A stretch of DNA of 5,124 nucleotides from NCBI GenBank assembly GCA_016763355.1, contig JAESTY010000050.1:1-5124 (forward strand), read 5' to 3'. The notes under the pieces are model-generated. The model made no database searches. It was not told the DNA's origin and saw nothing but the letters and a program-made list of their open reading frames with translations. The stretch's first letter is position 1, and each line of letters opens with the position of its first letter. The position numbers and the translations under genes were made by a program. This stretch comes from Immundisolibacteraceae bacterium (GTDB lineage Bacteria; Pseudomonadota; Gammaproteobacteria; Immundisolibacterales; Immundisolibacteraceae). This document shows, piece after piece, positions 1 through 5,124 of this stretch.

Positions 1-190
1 CATGACCACCATGCCTGAAGCGATTTTGGCCCGTGAGCTGGGCCTCAGTTATGCGCTACTGGCCGTAGTCGTGAATGCGGGTGCGGGTTTGGGTAGCGTG
101 CCGATTGCCGAAGAATTTCAGCAGCGCACCGCAGCGGCGGTTGCCAATGCCATGCAAGTGCTCTCAGATACAGTTTCCAGTTTTAAATAG
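1..190 (+). CDS. S-methyl-5'-thioinosine phosphorylase / MTAP-PNP family protein, C-terminal fragment (5' end outside window)
   Basis: This is the last 62 codons of a gene entering from the left; base 1 is the third base of a codon, and the frame stops with TAG at 188-190. The visible protein matches the C-terminal part of the MTAP/PNP phosphorylase family: a MTTMPEA segment (fragment residues 1-7), then LARELGL and a hydrophobic strand ending VVVNAGAG (residues 22-29). Family members phosphorolyse purine nucleosides such as methylthioadenosine or methylthioinosine in the cytoplasm, in purine and methionine salvage. Residue 25 is Asn where 6-aminopurine (MTAP) enzymes usually carry Asp in an Asp-Tyr-Asp motif. 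This favours a 6-oxopurine substrate, as in the methylthioinosine phosphorylase of Pseudomonas. The family call is fairly secure; the substrate is inference, because the phosphate- and ribose-binding parts lie outside the window. It converges on the uup gene. Confidence 0.8.
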   Translation, partial: MTTMPEAILARELGLSYALLAVVVNAGAGLGSVPIAEEFQQRTAAAVANAMQVLSDTVSSFK

Positions 191-203
191 CTTTAATTAT
201 TAA

Positions 204-224
204 TAGCTTATGAGCTAAAGCTCA
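204..224. terminator. Possible weak bidirectional hairpin between convergent genes
   Basis: The 24-nt gap between the convergent stop codons is AT-rich. A 5-bp stem (TGAGC at 211-215, GCTCA at 220-224) with a TAAA loop overlaps the uup stop codon. A competing stem, TAGCT at 204-208 with AGCTA at 213-217, shares bases with it. A short AT palindrome (TTAAT-T-ATTAA, 193-203) lies alongside. Neither stem is GC-rich and neither is followed by a clean T-run, so intrinsic termination would be weak. The location makes a shared terminator reasonable, but the sequence support is slight. Confidence 0.25.
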
Positions 225-2146
225 CTTAGTTTCTGTTCCAGGCTTTCCCAACGTTCAAACGCCTGTTCCAGGTTGGCTTCCTCGTTTTCCAGCTGTTTCT
301 GCACTTTAGCGATCTGGTCAGCAGGTTGCTGGAAAAACTCAGTCTCGGACATCTGCTGGTGAATCTGGCCAATGGCATGTTCAAGCTGAGCCAGCTGGTC
401 CGGTAGTTGATCAAGTTCGCGCTGCTCTTTGTAAGCGAGTTTCTGAGTTTTCTTTGCCGGTGCTGCCTGGGCGGGTTTGCTATTAGCAGCGCTCTGTTTA
501 GCCGCTACTGGGGCGGTGATGGTGGGCCGGCGGCGCTGTCTTAGCCAGTCATCGTAACCGCCGACATACTCCTTGACCCCTTCCGATTCAAACACCAGCG
601 TGCTGGATACCAGGTTATTCAAAAAAGTTCGGTCATGGCTAATCAGCAATAGGGTGCCTGTGTAGCCTGCCAGCAATTCTTCCAGCAGTTCCAGGGTTTC
701 GATATCCAGGTCGTTGGTGGGCTCATCAAGAATCAGCAGGTTACCTGGCTGGGTGAACAACTTGGCTAGCAGTACCCGCGCTCGTTCGCCGCCAGAGAGC
801 GCTTTAACCGGCGTTCTTGCCCGAGCCGGGGCGAACAGAAAATCCTGTAGATAGCCGATAATGTGTTTGCGCTGGCCGTTGACCTCAACAAAGCTATCGC
901 CTTCGGCAATGTTATCGGCGATTGATTTGTTGTCATCCAGGGTGGCTCGCAGCTGATCGAAATACAGTGGCAGCAATTTGGTGCCATGACGTATCTCGCC
1001 GCTATTGGGCTGAATCTGTTTTAGCAGCAGTTGAATCAAAGTTGATTTGCCACAACCGTTGGGGCCAATGATGCCAATCCGATCGCCGCGCATAATGGTG
1101 GTGTCGAAATTATTAAGAATAGTTTTTGGCTGCTCAGGTTCAACACCATCGACTGCCGGTGCTGCGGGCCAGCGGAAATTAACCCCCTCGGCCTCGATCA
1201 CCAGCTTGCCGGATTTTTCGCCGCTACTGAGATTGAGTTTGGATTTACCCACCGCCTGACGACGTTCGCTGCGCTCGCGGCGCATCTGCTCCAGGGCCCG
1301 CACCCGGCCTTCATTACGGGTGCGTCGCGCCTTGATGCCCTGACGAATCCAGACCTCTTCTCCGCCGAGGCGTTTATCAAATTTGGCATCGGCGTCGGCT
1401 TCGGCGGCCAGCAATTCAGCACGACGGCGCAGAAAATTACTGTAATTACCGGGGAAACTGATCAGCCGACCGCGTTCAATTTCGACAAAGCGGGTCGCCA
1501 CCGCCTGCATAAAACTCCGGTCATGGGTCACCAGCAGTACCGCGCCGCGATAGGTTTTGGTGAACTCTTCGAGCCAGTCAATGGCTTCTATATCCAGATG
1601 ATTGGTGGGCTCATCAAGTAGCAGCAGGTCAGGTTCCTGCACCAGCGCGCGGGCTAGTAACACCCGTCTACGCAGTCCACCAGAAAGGCTTGAGAACAGG
1701 GCTTCTGCAGGCAGGTTAAGTCTCGAGATGGTGGCATCGATTTGCGGTTTGATGGTCCAGCCGTTGAGCTGGTCAATACGGCTCTGCAGATCACCCATAC
1801 GCTGCATCTGCGCTTCGCTGTAGGCTTCGTGGCTGCAGGCTTCAAAGGCTGCTATTAGTTTGCCGGCCTCGCCAAGGCCTTCGGCAACCACATCGTAGAC
1901 ATGGTCTGGGGTGTCGTCAGGCAGGGTCTGTTCCAGGGTGGCAATTTTGATGCCCTGGGAAATTTCAATGGCGCCATCATCAGCTGGCTGAACGCCGGAA
2001 ATAACTTTTAGCAGGGTCGACTTGCCACAGCCGTTGCGGCCCAGCAGGGCAATTTTTTCGCCGGGTTCTATGTTGAAGTTAATGCCATCAAGCAGGGGGT
2101 CGGCACCAAATGCCAGGGTCAAATCACGAATATTTATCAGGGACAT
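215..2146 (-). CDS. uup: ABC-F family ATP-binding protein Uup
   Basis: This is a soluble 643-residue ABC-F ATPase with no membrane segments, close to the usual Uup length (about 635 in E. coli). First nucleotide-binding domain: Walker A GRNGCGKST at residues 36-44, signature LSGG at 154-157, Walker B with DEPTNHLD at 178-185, and switch His in VTHD at 206-209. The charged helical linker (about 236-310) is rich in Arg and Glu. Second domain: Walker A GPNGCGKST at 361-369, LSGGE at 450-454, DEPTNDLD at 474-481 and ISHD at 502-505. An Ala/Pro/Lys-rich tether (about 540-568) leads to a Gln/Glu/Leu-rich predicted coiled coil (about 570-643), the part that separates Uup from other ABC-F proteins. 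Known Uup binds DNA and ribosomes; its loss raises precise transposon excision and affects ribosome assembly or function. Residues about 326-341 (Pro/Ala/Val-rich) look like a short insertion in the second domain relative to E. coli. The start begins the canonical MSLINIRDLTL; its Shine-Dalgarno is poor (TGGA 3 nt away or GTGAG 11 nt away). Confidence 0.95.
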   Translation of the reverse strand: MSLINIRDLTLAFGADPLLDGINFNIEPGEKIALLGRNGCGKSTLLKVISGVQPADDGAIEISQGIKIATLEQTLPDDTPDHVYDVVAEGLGEAGKLIAAFEACSHEAYSEAQMQRMGDLQSRIDQLNGWTIKPQIDATISRLNLPAEALFSSLSGGLRRRVLLARALVQEPDLLLLDEPTNHLDIEAIDWLEEFTKTYRGAVLLVTHDRSFMQAVATRFVEIERGRLISFPGNYSNFLRRRAELLAAEADADAKFDKRLGGEEVWIRQGIKARRTRNEGRVRALEQMRRERSERRQAVGKSKLNLSSGEKSGKLVIEAEGVNFRWPAAPAVDGVEPEQPKTILNNFDTTIMRGDRIGIIGPNGCGKSTLIQLLLKQIQPNSGEIRHGTKLLPLYFDQLRATLDDNKSIADNIAEGDSFVEVNGQRKHIIGYLQDFLFAPARARTPVKALSGGERARVLLAKLFTQPGNLLILDEPTNDLDIETLELLEELLAGYTGTLLLISHDRTFLNNLVSSTLVFESEGVKEYVGGYDDWLRQRRRPTITAPVAAKQSAANSKPAQAAPAKKTQKLAYKEQRELDQLPDQLAQLEHAIGQIHQQMSETEFFQQPADQIAKVQKQLENEEANLEQAFERWESLEQKLSEL

Positions 2147-2271
2147 CTGTCCAGAAACTCACTAAAAAAGGGGCAGGGCGGGCCGAGGGTTTGTCAATAT
2201 CGGCCGTGACGCGGTGAAACGGGGCGAGCCGGGTTAGCTCGTAACAAAGCGGGTTGTAAACGTAAAGCTAT
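2147..2271. other. Intergenic region between the DsbA-like gene and uup
   Basis: This 125-nt gap separates two minus-strand genes. On the minus strand, the stem CGAGC/GCTCG (2225-2229 with 2237-2241, 7-nt loop) lies about 30 nt past the upstream stop, without a T-run, so any terminator would be weak. A second stem (2181-2186 with 2200-2205, 13-nt loop) is followed only after 12 nt by six T residues (2164-2169), which is not the canonical arrangement. A perfect TTGACA on the minus strand (2192-2197) could be a -35 box for uup, but I see no -10 hexamer at 16-18 nt. Whether uup has its own promoter here cannot be settled from the sequence. Confidence 0.4.
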
Positions 2272-2994
2272 TCAGTCATCAGGTGACAGGATCAGGGGTC
2301 CAAAATCATTCAATCCACGCTGCATCAGGTCATAGCGCAGCAGGTCTTCGTACCAGGCGTCGATTTTATCGCCGGGGATATGCCAGCCGAAAACCGTATA
2401 GGGCTGGCCATGAATCTGAAAGCGACCATTGGCAATCAGCCCGGGAATACGCATCAGGCCATAGCGATTGGCCAACGCCATGTCCGCATCTATCGCCGCC
2501 CGGGTCGCCGGGTCGTCACAATCACGTTGCCACTGGGCCACATCCAGGCCGAGTTGTTCGGCACAGCTTGCCAGCACGTTCGTGTCGGCGATGTTACGGC
2601 CCTCGGTCAGGTGGGCGGTTTGCAACCGATCAAACATATCCCAGTGGCCGATCTGGCCGGTCTGCTTTTCGGCTGCTTTACAGGCCAGCAGTGCCGGTAT
2701 CGACCAGGGGTATTCAAAGTCCCGGCTCATCATTAATTCACAATCGATGCGTGGTTCGTTCTCAACCCGTCGGGTTGCGGCCCAGTGTTCCTCGACAATT
2801 TCCCGTTTTGCCTCGGCCTTGTCGGCAAACATTTTCTCCAGCAGGTCCGGGGTCGCCGCTAATACAAAGCTGTGGTGAATCACCTCAACATTGGGATTTT
2901 CAGCCACCAGCGCGCGTAATTTCTGCGACACCGGAAAACACCAGCAGGACATCACGTCATGGAAGAACTCGATAGTGATCTTTGGTTGCGACAT
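2272..2994 (-). CDS. DsbA/FrnE-family thioredoxin-fold protein with altered active site (SCWC)
   Basis: The 240-residue product has the DsbA-like fold of the FrnE/2-hydroxychromene-2-carboxylate isomerase superfamily. An N-terminal beta strand (ITIEFFHDV, residues 6-14) leads straight into the active-site turn. A helical insert domain follows (about 48-160) with the family stretch LTEGRNIAD (129-137), and the cis-proline loop RIPGLI (182-187, Pro184) precedes the last strands. There is no signal peptide, so it should be cytoplasmic, as FrnE proteins are. The active site reads Ser16-Cys17-Trp18-Cys19, where relatives carry Cys-Pro-Trp-Cys or Cys-Ser-Trp-Cys. The usual first nucleophilic Cys is therefore Ser, and an extra Cys sits one residue later. 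Normal oxidoreductase chemistry may be altered; a glutathione-dependent or isomerase-like role is possible. Other cysteines are at 85, 105, 144 and 159. The start is backed by a good Shine-Dalgarno (GAGG, 8 nt). Fold is confident; substrate is unknown. Confidence 0.88.
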   Translation of the reverse strand: MSQPKITIEFFHDVMSCWCFPVSQKLRALVAENPNVEVIHHSFVLAATPDLLEKMFADKAEAKREIVEEHWAATRRVENEPRIDCELMMSRDFEYPWSIPALLACKAAEKQTGQIGHWDMFDRLQTAHLTEGRNIADTNVLASCAEQLGLDVAQWQRDCDDPATRAAIDADMALANRYGLMRIPGLIANGRFQIHGQPYTVFGWHIPGDKIDAWYEDLLRYDLMQRGLNDFGPLILSPDD

Positions 2995-3002
2995 GAATAA
3001 AA

Positions 3003-3006
3003 CCTC
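3003..3006 (-). promoter_or_regulatory. Shine-Dalgarno of the DsbA-like gene
   Basis: The minus strand reads GAGG here, 8 nt before the ATG at 2994-2992. It supports that start codon, which also begins directly at the first beta strand of the fold. Confidence 0.6.
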
Positions 3007-3040
3007 GAGCGAACCGCTGGGTTGAAAAACCGGGTCGGCT

Positions 3041-3046
3041 ATTCTA
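3041..3046 (-). promoter_or_regulatory. Candidate -10 box for the DsbA-like gene
   Basis: The minus strand reads TAGAAT, five of six matches to TATAAT, 46 nt before the start codon. No good TTGACA-like hexamer lies 16-18 nt upstream of it, so this is a weak candidate that rests on one hexamer and its position. Confidence 0.2.
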
Positions 3047-3084
3047 CTTGGGAATCAGTCATGGATTTCAGCACGCTCTACTTT

Positions 3085-3104
3085 TATTAATGGGTATTAA
3101 TGGG
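3085..3104 (+). repeat. Perfect 10-bp tandem duplication (two copies of TATTAATGGG)
   Basis: TATTAATGGG occurs at 3085-3094 and again, directly abutting, at 3095-3104. The pair ends 3 nt before the palindrome that starts at 3108. It could be a slippage duplication or a doubled binding half-site. Confidence 0.85.
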
Positions 3105-3371
3105 TTAGCAACCAGATCGCGATCGGTTGCAGGGATGCGCGACTACATGCGTAAGCGACTGCTGAACAGTAACCCATCATTCAACCCGGTTAGCGCTCAA
3201 CCTCTGATAACGGCAGTGATAAACTTTGCCGCCCATCATGGTTATACGTGTGGGGGAATAGCTGCCATCAAAGCGTCGATCAAACAGGGGCCGGTTGCAG
3301 CAGAGATCAAATTTGCCAGTGGTGACTGCAGCCCCAGGGTCACAATCACCGCTGATGAGAAACCTGATTAG
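3090..3371 (+). CDS. Doubtful small open frame, hypothetical protein
   Basis: An open plus-strand frame ends with TAG at 3369-3371. It can begin at ATG 3090 (93 residues), or further upstream at TTG 3048, or at internal ATGs near 3135 and 3147. None of these starts has a convincing, well-spaced Shine-Dalgarno. I recognise no domain; the product has no signal peptide or membrane segment and looks like mixed hydrophobic and polar sequence. Codon use differs from the flanking genes, with several ATA, AGA, AGG, GGA and CGA codons and lower GC at third positions. The first ATG falls inside the 10-bp tandem duplication, and the palindrome lies within the frame. I think it more likely to be chance or a decayed gene than functional; an opposite-strand frame (3177-3386) is no better. 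Confidence 0.15.
   Translation: MGINGLATRSRSVAGMRDYMRKRLLNSNPSFNPVSAQPLITAVINFAAHHGYTCGGIAAIKASIKQGPVAAEIKFASGDCSPRVTITADEKPD
3108..3130. promoter_or_regulatory. 23-nt near-perfect palindrome, candidate operator
   Basis: The arms GCAACC (3108-3113) and GGTTGC (3125-3130) are exact reverse complements. They flank a perfect 10-bp palindrome, GATCGCGATC (3115-3124), with a single unpaired A at 3114 as the only defect. It lies 114 nt upstream of the DsbA-like start codon and 259 nt upstream of the nitroreductase start codon. A symmetric site of this length in a divergent promoter region suggests a dimeric regulator's operator. In RNA it could instead fold into a hairpin, but no T-run follows, so a terminator is unlikely. 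The inverted repeat is directly seen; the function is inference. Confidence 0.45.
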
Positions 3372-3377
3372 ATAGCT

Positions 3378-3382
3378 GGGGA
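3378..3382 (+). promoter_or_regulatory. Shine-Dalgarno of the nitroreductase gene
   Basis: GGGGA lies 6 nt before the ATG at 3389, supporting that start. The protein begins with the usual short helix directly before the family's Arg-x-Ser-x-Arg FMN-binding motif. Confidence 0.55.
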
Positions 3383-3388
3383 CCAATC

Positions 3389-4054
3389 ATGGACGTGTTA
3401 AATGCAATTGAGGGGCGCATCTCGACCCGCGCCTTTCTGGATAAACCGGTCAGCGCAGAATTGCTGGGCGAAATCATTGAAACCGCTCGCTGGGCACCTT
3501 CCGGCACCAACTGTCAGCCCTGGCAGGTGGTGGGGGTTACCGGCAACACCCTCAACGCGATTAGCGATGATCTGGTTGCCCATGACAGTTCCGGTGGTGC
3601 AGAAAGCGCCCACTACAACTACTACCCACCCGAATGGCACGAACCCTACCTGCAGCGCCGTCGCACCTGCGGCTATATGCTTTATGAAGCCCAGGGCATT
3701 GCCCGTGATGACAAGCCTGGCCGAATGAAATCAATGCTGCAGAACTTCAACTTTTTCGGCGCACCGGCGGGGATGTTTTTCTATGTGCCCAAGGTGATGG
3801 ATAAGGGCTCCTGGGTTGATATGGGTATGTTCATTCAAAGCGTGATGCTGGCGGCCCGTGGTCTGGGGCTGGAGACCTGTCCGCAATTTGCGCTGGCGAT
3901 GTACCCTGATGTGGTCGAAAAACACTTCACCCCACCCCAGGACCACGCGCTGGTTTCCGGACTTTCAATCGGTTTTGCCAATCCAGACCAGCCGGTGAAT
4001 AACTACCGAACCGAGCGGCTGGCGGTTAATGAAATTCTCACCTGTTACGACTAG
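3389..4054 (+). CDS. Nitroreductase-family FMN oxidoreductase
   Basis: The product has 221 residues, a normal length for this family of homodimeric, FMN-dependent NAD(P)H oxidoreductases of the cytoplasm. The N-terminal FMN phosphate-binding motif is RISTRAF at residues 10-16. It is followed by the flavin-contacting WAPSGTNCQPWQ at 35-46. A variable middle (about 66-115) is rich in Tyr, Arg and Pro and probably forms the substrate lid. FFGAPAGMFFYVP (122-134) and the helix with GLGLETCPQ (158-166) are typical of the core, and LVSGLSIGFANP (188-199) precedes the C-terminal arm that wraps the partner subunit. The pattern recalls the PnbA/NfnB-like branch that reduces nitroaromatics or quinones, but the natural substrate cannot be read from the sequence. 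It precedes the isovaleryl-CoA dehydrogenase gene by 11 nt, so the two are probably co-transcribed; the metabolic reason for that is not clear. Confidence 0.92.
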   Translation: MDVLNAIEGRISTRAFLDKPVSAELLGEIIETARWAPSGTNCQPWQVVGVTGNTLNAISDDLVAHDSSGGAESAHYNYYPPEWHEPYLQRRRTCGYMLYEAQGIARDDKPGRMKSMLQNFNFFGAPAGMFFYVPKVMDKGSWVDMGMFIQSVMLAARGLGLETCPQFALAMYPDVVEKHFTPPQDHALVSGLSIGFANPDQPVNNYRTERLAVNEILTCYD

Positions 4055-4056
4055 GA
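4053..4056 (+). promoter_or_regulatory. Shine-Dalgarno of the acyl-CoA dehydrogenase gene, overlapping the preceding stop codon
   Basis: AGGA begins within the TAG stop (4052-4054) of the nitroreductase gene and lies 9 nt before ATG 4066. This arrangement supports translational coupling of the two genes and decides the start. Confidence 0.55.
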
Positions 4057-4065
4057 ATCCCCAAC

Positions 4066-5124
4066 ATGTCATTTGATCTCATCCTCAACGACGACGTCGA
4101 CGCCCTGCGCGAAGCGGTTAAACGATTTGCCGATGTCGAGGTCGCTCCGCTGGCCGAGCAGGTCGACCGGGACAACGAATTTCCGGAGCACCTGTGGCAG
4201 AAATTCGGTGAGATGGGGCTGTTAGGCATCACCGTCCCCGAACAATACGGCGGCAGTGGGCTCTCTTACCTGTCTCACCTGGTGGCGGTGGAAGAACTCT
4301 CCCGCGCCTCCGCATCAATTGGCCTTTCCTATGGTGCCCACTCCAATCTCTGCGTGAATAATCTGTATTTAAACGGCAGCGAAGCCCAGCGCGAGAAATT
4401 CCTGCCCAAGCTCTGCAGTGGCGAGCATGTCGGCGCGCTGGCCATGTCCGAGCCGGGTGCCGGTTCTGATGTGGTCGGTTCCATGCGCTGCTCGGCCGAA
4501 CTCAAGGGCGATGTCTGGATCGCCAACGGCAACAAAATGTGGATCACCAACGGTCCCGATGCCGATGTGCTGGTGGTGTACGCCAAAACAGATCCAGACG
4601 CCGGTTCCAAAGGCATCACCGCGTTTATTATCGAAAAAGGCATGCCCGGTTTCTCCACCGCCCAAAAGCTCGACAAGCTGGGCATGCGCGGTTCCAACAC
4701 CTGTGAACTGGTATTCCAGGATTGCGCCGTTCCCGCTGAAAACATTCTCGGTGACGAAGGAAAAGGCGTACGCGTACTGATGAGCGGGCTGGATTACGAG
4801 CGTACCGTACTGGCCGCTGGCCCGATTGGCATTATGCAGGCTGCCATGGATGTGGTGATGCCCTATATCCACGAGCGTAAGCAGTTCAACCAGTCGATTG
4901 GTGAGTTCCAACTGGTGCAGGGCAAAGTGGCGGATATGTACACGACTCTGAACGCCTGTCGCGCCTACCTTTATGCCGTAGCAGGTGCCTGTGATCGTGG
5001 CCAAACATCCCGTAAAGACGCGGCGGGCGTCATTCTCTACTGCGCGGAAAAAGCCACTCAGGTAGCGCTGGATTCCATTCAACTGCTCGGCGGCAACGGC
5101 TATATCAACGAATACTCCACCGGG
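4066..5124 (+). CDS. liuA: Isovaleryl-CoA dehydrogenase, 3' end outside window
   Basis: The frame stays open from ATG 4066 to the window edge, giving 353 residues of an FAD flavoprotein usually near 385-390 long; about 35 residues are missing. It oxidises isovaleryl-CoA to 3-methylcrotonyl-CoA in leucine breakdown, passing electrons to ETF in the cytoplasm. By recall it tracks human IVD closely: YGGSGLSYL (60-68), GLSYGAHSNLC (86-96), acyl-CoA dehydrogenase signature 1 with AMSEPGAGSD (126-135), the flavin region KMWITNGPDADV (157-168), KLDKLGMRGSNTCEL (201-215) and signature 2 beginning QLLGGNGYINEY (339-350). Glu245 in GLDYER lies where IVD and long-chain enzymes carry the catalytic base, unlike the later Glu of most family members. 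This favours IVD over butyryl- or medium-chain enzymes. The usual downstream liu genes (methylcrotonyl-CoA carboxylase, enoyl-CoA hydratase) would follow outside the window; no MerR-type regulator gene precedes it. Confidence 0.95.
   Translation, partial: MSFDLILNDDVDALREAVKRFADVEVAPLAEQVDRDNEFPEHLWQKFGEMGLLGITVPEQYGGSGLSYLSHLVAVEELSRASASIGLSYGAHSNLCVNNLYLNGSEAQREKFLPKLCSGEHVGALAMSEPGAGSDVVGSMRCSAELKGDVWIANGNKMWITNGPDADVLVVYAKTDPDAGSKGITAFIIEKGMPGFSTAQKLDKLGMRGSNTCELVFQDCAVPAENILGDEGKGVRVLMSGLDYERTVLAAGPIGIMQAAMDVVMPYIHERKQFNQSIGEFQLVQGKVADMYTTLNACRAYLYAVAGACDRGQTSRKDAAGVILYCAEKATQVALDSIQLLGGNGYINEYSTG

Larger units (their letters stand above)
2995..3388. other. Divergent intergenic region, 394 nt
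   Basis: This stretch separates the minus-strand DsbA-like gene from the plus-strand nitroreductase-acyl-CoA dehydrogenase unit, so promoters for both directions should lie here. It holds a 10-bp tandem duplication (3085-3104), a 23-nt near-palindrome (3108-3130) and a doubtful small open frame (3090-3371, listed separately). A TATACG hexamer at 3243-3248 is a possible plus-strand -10 without a clear -35. A 9-mer, CGGTTGCAG, occurs at 3124-3132 and again at 3292-3300, probably by chance. No tRNA-like cloverleaf or recognisable riboswitch was seen by eye. Confidence 0.6.

Noticed and set aside
2192..2197. Perfect TTGACA on the minus strand as a full uup promoter
   Set aside because: No acceptable -10 hexamer occurs at 16-18 nt; the nearest T-rich hexamer (2162-2167) is 24 nt away. 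I kept it only as a note in the intergenic entry.
2468..2878. Shorter plus-strand open frames (2380-2736, 2468-2878) inside the same gene
   Set aside because: They overlap each other and the DsbA-like gene, lack convincing ribosome-binding sites and show no family resemblance.
2283..2975. A 230-codon open frame on the plus strand opposite the DsbA-like gene
   Set aside because: The translation is Arg/Ser/Pro/His-rich with no domain, and the opposite strand encodes a good thioredoxin-fold protein over the same interval. It is a shadow frame.
3177..3386. Minus-strand open frame in the divergent intergenic region
   Set aside because: It has no ribosome-binding site or domain, and it would end inside the intergenic region with no support. 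I regard it as chance.
4369..5082. A 237-codon open frame on the minus strand opposite the acyl-CoA dehydrogenase gene
   Set aside because: It lies entirely antisense to a gene with clear family motifs throughout. The product is His/Gly/Thr-rich with no recognisable domain, as expected of a mirror of a codon-biased gene.
1..5124. Mobile element, phage, CRISPR, toxin-antitoxin or defence system
   Set aside because: I saw no transposase, integrase, terminal inverted repeats, spaced repeat array or small toxin-antitoxin gene pair. Uup resembles antibiotic-resistance ABC-F proteins, but its C-terminal coiled coil and overall organisation indicate the housekeeping Uup branch.

Overview
The window looks like ordinary chromosomal sequence from an aerobic gammaproteobacterium, probably a marine or Pseudomonas-related lineage. 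This rests on an S-methyl-5'-thioinosine phosphorylase-like tail, a full-length Uup-type ABC-F protein and an isovaleryl-CoA dehydrogenase of the leucine (liu) pathway. Base composition is moderately GC-rich by eye, codon use in the genes is fairly even, and I see no mobile element, CRISPR array, tRNA or rRNA. The taxonomic guess is inference.

Layout: (1) Positions 1-190, plus strand, hold the 3' end of a purine nucleoside/thioinosine phosphorylase gene. (2) It converges, with a 24-nt gap, on uup (215-2146, minus), an ABC-F ATPase with two nucleotide-binding domains and a C-terminal coiled coil. (3) Upstream of uup on the same strand, after a 125-nt gap, is a DsbA/FrnE-family thioredoxin-fold protein (2272-2994, minus). 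Its active site reads Ser-Cys-Trp-Cys rather than Cys-X-Trp-Cys. (4) A 394-nt divergent intergenic region (2995-3388) carries a perfect 10-bp tandem duplication and, 3 nt further on, a 23-nt near-perfect palindrome. It also holds a doubtful small open frame. (5) From it, on the plus strand, run an FMN nitroreductase-family gene (3389-4054) and, 11 nt later, the isovaleryl-CoA dehydrogenase gene (4066 to beyond the window end).

How the genes work together: the nitroreductase and the acyl-CoA dehydrogenase look like one transcription unit, with the second gene's Shine-Dalgarno overlapping the first gene's stop codon. Isovaleryl-CoA dehydrogenase commits leucine carbon to the methylcrotonyl-CoA branch; the link to the nitroreductase is unexplained. 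The minus-strand pair (thioredoxin-fold protein, then Uup) is housekeeping or stress related and may or may not be co-transcribed. I found no convincing undescribed multi-gene system. The two points most worth a second look are the altered redox motif of the DsbA-like protein and the palindrome between the divergent units.
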